23,941 nucleotides of DNA from positions 1-23,941 of the forward strand of contig CAYVUI010000073.1 in the NCBI GenBank assembly GCA_964454745.1, read 5' to 3'. The notes under the pieces are model-generated. The model was not told the origin of the DNA. It saw only the letters and a list, made by a program, of their open reading frames with translations, and did no database searches. Positions 6,931 through 13,754 of the stretch are shown piece by piece. Numbering within the stretch: position 1 is the first letter of the stretch; each line of letters begins with the position of its first letter. Source of the stretch: CAYVUI01 sp964454745. GTDB taxonomy: Bacteria; Planctomycetota; Phycisphaerae; Sedimentisphaerales; Anaerohalosphaeraceae. The position numbers and the translations under genes are program-made.

Positions 6931-8189
6931 CGATTTTCCTGAATCTCCCGGTGCACCGGCAGGTAGATATAAAACTCCGTCCCTTTGCCGATCTCAGTCT
7001 CGTATTCCAGCCGGCCCTTGTGCTTTTCTTCGACAATCGATTTAATGATCGACAGCCCCTGGCCGGTTCCTTTTCCTGCGTCCTTGGTCGTATAGAACGG
7101 TTCAAACATCTTCTCCTGCACCTCCGGGGCAATCCCCGTCCCGCTGTCCTGGACACGGATCACCACATCCCGCTCATGCTTTTGGGTACGAATCTTGATC
7201 GTCCCCCGCTGTTTGTCTTTCTTTTGCCGCTCCTCGATACTGTGCACCGCGTTGATAATCAGGTTCAGCAGTACCTGGTTGATATCATCCTGGCAGCAGA
7301 TCACCCGCGGCAGGTTGTCGTCCAGGTCCAGCAGGATATCCGCGATATATTTATACTCATTGCGGCAGATGACTACCGTAGACTGGATGACCTTGTTGAT
7401 GTCCACCGAGTTGGCCCTGCGTTCATCGATATGCGAGAAGTCCCGCATCGCCGAAAGCATCGTAGAGACCCGCTTGATCCCTTCGAGGCTCTGCTCGATC
7501 GCCTGGGGAATTTCGTTGACCAGGAAACTGAGGTCCACTTCTTTACGAATCTCACCGATCTCGGAAAGCAGCCGCGCGCACCCGGCATTGAAATCCTCAT
7601 CCCCGAGTGTCTCAAATCGCTCGTACAGGTCCAGGATATTGCGAACCTGCCCGAATGAATCCGACAGGAACTTGATATTATCCCCGATAAACTGGATCGG
7701 GGTATTGATCTCATGCGCGATCCCTGCCGAGAGCCGGCCGATGCTCTGGAGCATCTGGGTCCGTTCGAGGCTGGACTGCACACGCTTTCTCTCGGTATTA
7801 TCAATAATCCACCCGTCAAATACGACCGCGCCCTCTTCTTCTCCGCTTACGGGAAAAAGGCGGTCGAGCACATGGGTACTGCTGCCGTCGCTCGAACGGA
7901 TTCGATACTCGATGGACACGGGCGTGTTTTGCCTGACCGCGGTGTGAATTTTCTCGAGAACGGGATCGATATCATTCGGATCGATCAGGTCAAACCAACT
8001 GATATTTTTCTCGCGAATCTGATTGAGGGAATAACCGGTCAGATGCTCAATCTTCTTATTGACGTAGGTAAAGCGATGACGGCCCTGCTCGACCTGTGCC
8101 TGGTAAATCATCATGTCCAGGTGGTCCAGGATTCCCGTCAAGTCGCTGTTTTGCTGTAAGATGCGGTCCTTCGTGGTATTCGTCTGCAT
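6927..8189 (-). CDS. PAS-domain sensor histidine kinase
   Basis: The 420-residue soluble kinase has one PAS domain (about 20-135; FTYVNKKIEHLTGYS, then YRIRSSDGS and the DNTERKRVQ exit). A HisKA-type dimerisation helix with H159 (GIAHEINTPIQF) follows, then a long helical insertion (about 170-250) and a C-terminal ATPase with the N-box NLIINA (N313), DSGTG (348-352), FYTTK and GKGTGQGLS (372-380). The AHEINTP and FYTTKDAGKGTGQGL motifs are of the NtrB-like type. No membrane segments are seen. Its stop overlaps the start of the receiver-HDOD gene by four bases. A 201-base gap separates it from cheB, so it could have its own promoter. Confidence 0.92.
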   Translation of the reverse strand: MQTNTTKDRILQQNSDLTGILDHLDMMIYQAQVEQGRHRFTYVNKKIEHLTGYSLNQIREKNISWFDLIDPNDIDPVLEKIHTAVRQNTPVSIEYRIRSSDGSSTHVLDRLFPVSGEEEGAVVFDGWIIDNTERKRVQSSLERTQMLQSIGRLSAGIAHEINTPIQFIGDNIKFLSDSFGQVRNILDLYERFETLGDEDFNAGCARLLSEIGEIRKEVDLSFLVNEIPQAIEQSLEGIKRVSTMLSAMRDFSHIDERRANSVDINKVIQSTVVICRNEYKYIADILLDLDDNLPRVICCQDDINQVLLNLIINAVHSIEERQKKDKQRGTIKIRTQKHERDVVIRVQDSGTGIAPEVQEKMFEPFYTTKDAGKGTGQGLSIIKSIVEEKHKGRLEYETEIGKGTEFYIYLPVHREIQENR

Positions 8190-8390
8190 TTCCTATCCCA
8201 AATAGAGATAAACTTAGTCCGTCTACGTACACTGTATTATCATCGGCGAATTACGGACCGGTGTTAATGCAGAGAAGCGACAAAACGCCCGGAAATGAAA
8301 ATTCTCTTTGTCCGATAATGATTTTAAAAACAGATTTGTTTTCACCCGTCCCCTGCCGAAAAAGCAACTTATGGGACCCGGCAACCCCGG
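8190..8390 (-). other. cheB to kinase intergenic gap
   Basis: These 201 bases hold no gene. I see a TCCGATAA word on the plus strand (8311-8318) and GCCGATGA on the minus strand at about 8244-8251, both resembling a sigma-28 -10 element. Neither has a convincing -35 partner at the correct distance. I also find no clear terminator after cheB, so read-through into the kinase genes is possible. Confidence 0.4.
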
Positions 8391-9431
8391 TCAGCAGCCG
8401 GCCATTTTAATCATCATCCGCGCGATATCCTGGAGAGGCAGAACCTTTTGCGCTGCGCCCCGCTCGATCGCCTCCTTGGGCATGCCGAATACTACGCTGG
8501 TTTGCTCATCCTGGGCGAGGGTATGAGCGCCATGCTGCCGCATATTGAGCAGTCCGCCGGCCCCGTCATCTCCCATGCCCGTCAAAATCGCCCCCACCGC
8601 GTTGGCACCGGCAATCTTGGCAACGGAATTAAAGGTCACCTCCACACTGGGCCGCTGCCGGCAGACCATCGGGCCGTCCTTGATTTCCACGAAATAATTC
8701 GCCCCGCTTCGCTGAAGGATCATGTGGAACCCGCCTGGTGCGATCAAGACCGTACCCGGAACCACACGATCCCCGTTTTCCGCCTCCTTGACGTTCATCG
8801 CGCAGTGATTGTTAAGCCGCTGAGCAAATGAGTGCGTGAAATTGGCCGGCATGTGCTGAACAACGAGCGTACCCGGGACATTGGCCGGAAACCGCTCGAG
8901 CACCGTCGTCAGTGCCTGGACGCCGCCGGTTGAAGCCCCGATGGCGAATATCTTGTTCGTCGTCTCCGGCATCGAAAGCCGCTGCACGGACTGGACCGGG
9001 GGCGTTCGCTTCTGGAGTTTGGCCTTCGAGGCCGCACGGATCTTATCGACCAGGACCGTACACGCATCGCCGACCGAATAGGCCGCGCCCGGCTTGCACA
9101 TCACATCCACCGCCCCGGCCTCGATAGCGGCCAGTGCGGTCTTGCCGCCCCGCGGGGTCAGCGAGCTTAGAACCACGACCGGCATCGGATGCGACTTCAT
9201 CAGCTTGCCCAGGAACGTAATCCCGTCCATCCGCGGCATCTCGATATCCAGCGTCAGGACATCGGGCTTTAGCGCAATGATCTTATCACGCGCAATAAAC
9301 GGATCGGGCGCCGTGCCGACCACCTCGATCCCCGGGGCAGTGCCAAGTTCTCTTGTCAGTACTTTTCGTACAATCGCGGAATCATCCACGATCAAAACCT
9401 TGATCGTCCCTGTTGCAGTCGCAGTCGTCAT
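8391..9431 (-). CDS. cheB: CheB chemoreceptor methylesterase/glutamine deamidase
   Basis: CheB removes methyl groups from chemoreceptor glutamates, and its activity rises when CheA phosphorylates it. The 346-residue protein has the standard two-domain form. The receiver (about 10-130) carries D16-D17, phospho-acceptor D62 (LTLDIEMPRMDG), S89-S90 and K113. The esterase domain (about 160-345) has the full triad: S167 in GASTGG, H193 in QHMP and D289 in MGDDGAGG, spaced as in enteric CheB. It starts 9 bases after cheX, within the cheR-cheD-cheY-cheX-cheB group. The receptors it would act on are not in the window. Confidence 0.97.
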   Translation of the reverse strand: MTTATATGTIKVLIVDDSAIVRKVLTRELGTAPGIEVVGTAPDPFIARDKIIALKPDVLTLDIEMPRMDGITFLGKLMKSHPMPVVVLSSLTPRGGKTALAAIEAGAVDVMCKPGAAYSVGDACTVLVDKIRAASKAKLQKRTPPVQSVQRLSMPETTNKIFAIGASTGGVQALTTVLERFPANVPGTLVVQHMPANFTHSFAQRLNNHCAMNVKEAENGDRVVPGTVLIAPGGFHMILQRSGANYFVEIKDGPMVCRQRPSVEVTFNSVAKIAGANAVGAILTGMGDDGAGGLLNMRQHGAHTLAQDEQTSVVFGMPKEAIERGAAQKVLPLQDIARMMIKMAGC

Positions 9432-9440
9432 GGTGTTTCC

Positions 9441-9899
9441 TTAGTTTTCGTCAATCCATAGTGAGATCGCAAGCGGCCATTCTTCCACGTTGAGAACGGT
9501 AACCGTCTCACGGCCGATGAACTCGTCCCACTGCACCCGGTCTTCATGACGGGTCAAATGCGGAACGCTCAGGTCAAACACATCCGCGGGCGAACCGGCA
9601 ATCAGCGGCAGCACCAGCCCGCAGGTCACGTTGACCAGCTCTTTCATCGCATCGGCACATTCCTCTTCCGTCAACTCGTCCTGGCCCGAAATATTCAGCG
9701 CCAGCGAAGTCGCGAAATCCAGCCCCGCCGCCGCGCGGATACGCCCGCTGACAGGACCGGCAAACTCGATTTCTGACATAATGACAACCTCCGGAGTCGG
9801 CGGTGTCTCTTCAAACGGAATCGCCATCAAAAACGCCATCTTTTCCAGCGCCTGCGTCACGGCTACCGAAACAACATTTTGGGTATCAATTGCACTCAT
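9441..9899 (-). CDS. cheX: CheX-type CheY-P phosphatase
   Basis: The 152-residue protein matches the CheC/CheX/FliY phosphatase signature D-x3-E-x2-N-x22-P exactly, with D83, E87, N90 and P113. It has a single copy of this motif and the length expected for CheX, a dimeric phosphatase that dephosphorylates CheY-P to end the signal. CheC would normally carry two motifs. The start codon overlaps the cheY stop by four bases (ATGA), so enzyme and substrate are translationally coupled. There is no cheZ or cheC in the window, so this is probably the local signal-termination enzyme. Confidence 0.88.
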   Translation of the reverse strand: MSAIDTQNVVSVAVTQALEKMAFLMAIPFEETPPTPEVVIMSEIEFAGPVSGRIRAAAGLDFATSLALNISGQDELTEEECADAMKELVNVTCGLVLPLIAGSPADVFDLSVPHLTRHEDRVQWDEFIGRETVTVLNVEEWPLAISLWIDEN

Positions 9900-10279
9900 G
9901 AGGGTACCCCGAGATTCTGAGAGATTATATTTCTGAAATCTTCCGGCTGGAACGGTTTATGCAGATAACCGCGAATCCCCGTATCCATCAGCCCGTCGAT
10001 CCGCGTCGTACTGGACTCCGTGGAAACCACGATCACGGGAATTCGGCTTAGCTGCTCATCCTGCTTCATTTTTTCGACCAGCTCGAGCCCGTTCATCTCG
10101 GGCATATTCAGATCCGCCAGGACCAGGTCAATCTGCTGGCTGCGAAGACAATCAAGAGCTTCGATGCCGTTTCCCGCTTCAAAAATTTCTTCAATCGGCA
10201 GCTCGAGCATTCCCACAACCCGACGGATTGCAGCCCGCGTGAGAGAAGAGTCATCCACGATTAAGATATTTGCCGACAT
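9896..10279 (-). CDS. cheY: CheY chemotaxis response regulator
   Basis: The 127-residue single receiver domain has D9-D10, phospho-acceptor D56 (LVLADLNMPEMNG), S86 in VVSTES and K108 in YLHKP. It has no output domain. In a che cluster this is the CheY role: phosphorylated by CheA, it binds the flagellar switch and changes rotation. Ser instead of Thr at position 86 is a common substitution. It overlaps cheX by four bases. Another receiver protein in this genome could also serve the motor, so the assignment rests on context. Confidence 0.92.
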   Translation of the reverse strand: MSANILIVDDSSLTRAAIRRVVGMLELPIEEIFEAGNGIEALDCLRSQQIDLVLADLNMPEMNGLELVEKMKQDEQLSRIPVIVVSTESSTTRIDGLMDTGIRGYLHKPFQPEDFRNIISQNLGVPS

Positions 10280-10384
10280 TTGAACATCCTTTCATTTGAA
10301 CCAATCACTGCGAAACCCTGTTCGTCAGTGATTCGAATACCGCAATTTTCATTCATCACTTTCCATACCTGTATCTCCGTGACG

Positions 10385-10867
10385 TCAGAGCTGCTTTTCC
10401 ACCCCGACCGAACGAACCGTGACCACACCGTCGTTCATATTCAGGTACATATTCCTCGGAGAGGTGCCCCCGATATCCTCGGAGTCAATAAACATCCCGT
10501 TTTGCCAGAGCACCTTTCGAATCGAAAGGTAGTTTCGCTTGCCGATGTCAAAGCCCTTGGGACCGGTCGCCATCGTCGAACCCCCGGCAATTTTCACCTG
10601 CATTCGCTTGGCCCCCGCCCCCATCGCCAGGAGCTTTTTGACCAAAATCGCCATGCCCGTATCCGCGAACATAAACGGAAATTTCTCCGCCTTGGGTTTA
10701 TCCAGTGTCGAGGTCGGAAGCTGATAGTGCAGCAGTCCTCCGACTTTCGCCTGCGGGTCAAACAGAGCGACCCCGATGCAGGATCCGAGCGAATACGTCG
10801 TCAGCACATCATTGATGTCTGACGAAACCTTCGCATCTGAGATGTCAACTACGATTCTCTTTTTCAC
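10385..10867 (-). CDS. cheD: CheD chemoreceptor glutamine deamidase
   Basis: CheD converts specific receptor glutamines to glutamates and in some species also interacts with CheC-type phosphatases. The 160-residue protein carries the catalytic set in family spacing: T24, C30 in SLGSCIGV and H47 in LLHYQLP. It also has the conserved KIAGGSTM (92-99), the GKRN turn and GGTSPRNMYL. It lies 12 bases downstream of cheR. A 105-base gap without an obvious terminator separates it from cheY. Confidence 0.95.
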   Translation of the reverse strand: MKKRIVVDISDAKVSSDINDVLTTYSLGSCIGVALFDPQAKVGGLLHYQLPTSTLDKPKAEKFPFMFADTGMAILVKKLLAMGAGAKRMQVKIAGGSTMATGPKGFDIGKRNYLSIRKVLWQNGMFIDSEDIGGTSPRNMYLNMNDGVVTVRSVGVEKQL

Positions 10868-10879
10868 GATAAGATCCCT

Positions 10880-11728
10880 TTATGGTTTCCTGTAAATGGT
10901 AGGCTGAACGTACTGGAACCGATGCTGAATGCCCGTCAGGGATTCCGAATGCCCCGTAAAGAGCAGCCCCCCTGATTCCAGCAAATCGAAATATCGATTG
11001 ACCAGCTTCTGCTGGGTCGGCTTGTCAAAATAGATCATCACATTCCGACAGAAGATAAAATCAATCGGGCCCTTGATCGGCCACGGTTCCATGAGATTGA
11101 GCCTGGCAAATACGATAATTTTTTTCAATCGATCCGAGACCTGGTACTCTTCCTGCCCCTTTCCAGGAAGCTTGGTCAGGTATTTCTGCTTCTGTGCACC
11201 GCTGACCGGATCGATCCGCTTCTTTTCATAAATTCCCTGTTTCGCACGGTCCAGGATCTGCGTCGAAATATCCGTCGCCAGGACCTTGATATCCCACGCG
11301 CCCATCCCCTCTACGGCGTCCAAAAGCGTAATCGCAATCGAATACGGCTCCTCGCCCGAAGAGCATCCCGCCGACCAGACACGGATTCGGCTTTGACGCT
11401 GGGCCTTCTTCCGGGCAAACATCTGCGGGAAAAAGACCTGGTTGAGATAATTGAAATGCTGATTTTCGCGGAAAAAGCTTGTCAGGTTCGTACTGATCGA
11501 ATCGATCAGGTTGATAAATTCCTTGCCGGAAGGATCGGAAGTGGCAAATTTGATATACTCATCAAAAGTTCGAATCTTCAACGCGCGCAGCCGCTTGGCC
11601 AGCCGTGCACGAACCAGCTCTTTTTTACCTTCGTGCAGGTTGATTCCGCAATAACGATAAACAAGATCGCTTACCGTCCGAAAATCTTTCTCAGATAATA
11701 TGACCTCTTGAACTAAAGTTTCGGCCAT
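10880..11728 (-). CDS. cheR: CheR chemoreceptor methyltransferase
   Basis: CheR transfers methyl groups from S-adenosylmethionine to receptor glutamates. The 282-residue protein has the helical N-terminal domain (about 10-80), the family motif NLTSFFREN (81-89), the SAM-binding loop AGCSSGEEPYS (120-130), the acidic strand VLATDIS and the DFIFCRNVMIYFD segment, and it ends in SESLTGIQHRF. All hallmark motifs are intact. It is the first gene of the minus-strand che group, divergent from the AsmA-like gene with a 307-base intergenic region that should hold the promoter. Confidence 0.96.
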   Translation of the reverse strand: MAETLVQEVILSEKDFRTVSDLVYRYCGINLHEGKKELVRARLAKRLRALKIRTFDEYIKFATSDPSGKEFINLIDSISTNLTSFFRENQHFNYLNQVFFPQMFARKKAQRQSRIRVWSAGCSSGEEPYSIAITLLDAVEGMGAWDIKVLATDISTQILDRAKQGIYEKKRIDPVSGAQKQKYLTKLPGKGQEEYQVSDRLKKIIVFARLNLMEPWPIKGPIDFIFCRNVMIYFDKPTQQKLVNRYFDLLESGGLLFTGHSESLTGIQHRFQYVQPTIYRKP

Positions 11729-12035
11729 ACATATTACCCCTTACAGTTCATTAAAATACTTCCTATTTTCGACAGTATTGTCACCGGGCTTAACCTGCAT
11801 CTTTATATACCCATGAAGTCAAAATGCCGAATTATCGTGCATGAAGACGCCCAAAATCAAAATTATCCCCTTTTCAGCACGGTAAAAAGCCCTATTCAAA
11901 TCGGCAAAAACTGTCACTGAATTAAGGTCTGAAAATGCGAGATATCGTTTATTTTATATAATTATCTTCAAACTCAGCGAGATTCCGATAAACTTTCACC
12001 TGTAAGGACCGTAAACCCTAATAAAGAGAATTCAA
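11729..12035. promoter_or_regulatory. Divergent intergenic region between cheR and the AsmA-like gene
   Basis: These 307 AT-rich bases contain no gene and should carry promoters for both directions. For the plus strand, TATAAT occurs inside TTTATATAATTATC (about 11954-11967), but I find no TTGACA-like box at the correct distance. TTCCGATAAA at 11983-11992 resembles a sigma-28 -10 box, also without a matching -35. For cheR I see no convincing consensus. Exact promoters cannot be assigned by eye. Confidence 0.3.
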
Positions 12036-13688
12036 ATGAAATCAGTTTTGAAAAAATTATTGATTGTTTGTATTTTTATCGCCCTCTTCACATGGGCAGC
12101 GCTGGTGGGGGCAAAGTATTACATAATCCCCGGCGCGATCAAGAGCGGCGCGATGGAAAAATCGCAGGAATTCTGGACCGGAGACCTCTCTATCGGGGAA
12201 GTGTCCTTCCACTTTTTCAAGCCGATTTTCATCTCCGAAATCGTCCTGACCGATTCGGCCGGCACCGAACGAGTCCGCTGTGAAGCGGTCCTGATTTCCC
12301 TTGGAAAATGGCACCGCCTCAAACCTGCCATTACCGAACTGGACATCGCAAAACTCTATATGCGCCCGGAAATCGGGCCTGCCAGCTTCGTACTGCCCGG
12401 CCTGACCCTGCCCGAACCGGACCCCAAAGAACAGGATGAAAAAGATTTCGAGCCCCCCTTACAGGCCATCGAAATCCGCGACTGCACCATCGAGTTTGAC
12501 CATCACGACGAAACCTTCCTCTTCCCCGGCAACAGCCTTTCCTTCGGACAGGAAAAAGGGACCCTCAATCTCATCTTTTCATCCTCTCATGAAGAAGACT
12601 ACCTGCACCTGACCGGCGAAATCCACCCCCAGAAAGACGGCCCCGCCGACAGCACCTTCCGCCTGACCATTGACCGTATGATCGAACCCGAGCTGGCCGA
12701 ATTGTTCTTCACCCTCGCCGGCAAGGCCATGGAATACGACGGCAGAGGCATGCTAAACGGACACGCCGAAATCACCGGCGACCTTCGCGACTGGCGCGGC
12801 ATGACCATCGATGGAGATTTCCAGCTCAGCGGCGCCGAGCTCGCTGTCCGCGGCTACCAGGTTCTGCGTGAATTCGACGCCCACATTGAGCTCGAAGCCG
12901 ACCAGGTCGAAATCGACCAGTTCAAAGGCCTGCTCTGTTCGGGCACCCTCGACGGGTCCGCCCGCGCCGGACTCAAACGCCTCGCCCCGGATTACTACAA
13001 CCTCGAATACGAAATCAAAGACGCCGACCTGACCGCACTGGGACAGGCTTTTACCGCCTTTCAATTCCTCAAGGGAGGCAAGGGCACTATGGCCTTCGGC
13101 GTGGAAGGCTACGCCGGCTCCACCCAGACCCTTCAGGGTGAAGGCTCGGCCGTCATTTCCGACGCCGACATACGCACCTTCCCGGTTCTCTCCGCGGTCC
13201 TATCCGTCATGCAGCTAAACTCCCTCGACCCCGTGAAAATCTCGGACCTCGCCGCACATTTCACCATGGAAGGTTCCGTACTCCGCTTTGACAAGGCAAG
13301 CGTTTCCAACGCCGTCTCTGCCATCGACATGCAGGAAAACGGCACCTTCGACATCCAGTCCGGCCAGGTAGACTGCTACGTCGTCGGCATGCCGCTGCAC
13401 AAAGTCGAAAGCGGCCTCGCCAACATCCCGGTCATCAACCTCTTTACCCAGCTCAAAGACACACTCGTTCGCCTCAAGGTAAAAGGCCACTACCAGGACC
13501 CGCCCACCAAACTTGTACGCAAAGAGCCGATCACCGACCTGGGAAAAGGAACACTTGAATTTTTCCAGGGCGTAGCCAAAACCGGCGGTGATTTGCCCGG
13601 TCAGATCATCAATTCAATCTTCTCGCCCTTCCAATCCGATGAAAAAACCGAAGAGAAAAAGCCTGCGCAAACCGAACAGACGGGATAG
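12036..13688 (+). CDS. AsmA-like membrane-anchored protein
   Basis: The 550-residue protein has an N-terminal signal anchor (hydrophobic residues 8-28, preceded by Lys). A mostly beta-strand body follows with the alternating pattern of AsmA/YhdP/TamB-type proteins: ISEIVLTDSAG, LDIAKLYMRPEIG near the N-terminus, and the repeat-like FDIQSGQVDCYVVG and VINLFTQLKDTLVRLKVKG near the C-terminus. The last 30 residues are Lys/Glu/Gln-rich and probably disordered. Family members span the periplasm and take part in outer-membrane lipid transport or assembly; that role is inferred here. It is the only plus-strand gene between the che cluster and cheA, and it converges on cheA with a 66-base gap. It has no evident link to motility. 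Confidence 0.75.
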   Translation: MKSVLKKLLIVCIFIALFTWAALVGAKYYIIPGAIKSGAMEKSQEFWTGDLSIGEVSFHFFKPIFISEIVLTDSAGTERVRCEAVLISLGKWHRLKPAITELDIAKLYMRPEIGPASFVLPGLTLPEPDPKEQDEKDFEPPLQAIEIRDCTIEFDHHDETFLFPGNSLSFGQEKGTLNLIFSSSHEEDYLHLTGEIHPQKDGPADSTFRLTIDRMIEPELAELFFTLAGKAMEYDGRGMLNGHAEITGDLRDWRGMTIDGDFQLSGAELAVRGYQVLREFDAHIELEADQVEIDQFKGLLCSGTLDGSARAGLKRLAPDYYNLEYEIKDADLTALGQAFTAFQFLKGGKGTMAFGVEGYAGSTQTLQGEGSAVISDADIRTFPVLSAVLSVMQLNSLDPVKISDLAAHFTMEGSVLRFDKASVSNAVSAIDMQENGTFDIQSGQVDCYVVGMPLHKVESGLANIPVINLFTQLKDTLVRLKVKGHYQDPPTKLVRKEPITDLGKGTLEFFQGVAKTGGDLPGQIINSIFSPFQSDEKTEEKKPAQTEQTG

Positions 13689-13754
13689 AATAGACTTTTG
13701 CAATAGAAATGAAATTATGCGGAAAGGTACTTAACGGCTCTTAAAACAGAACGG

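Noticed and set aside
8311..8318. TCCGATAA in the cheB-kinase gap as a plus-strand sigma-28 promoter
   Set aside because: No -35 box at the required distance, and it would point into the antisense of cheB.
11983..11992. TTCCGATAAA before the AsmA-like gene as a sigma-28 promoter
   Set aside because: The -35 position reads TCTTCAAA, a poor match, and the gene has no evident flagellar role.
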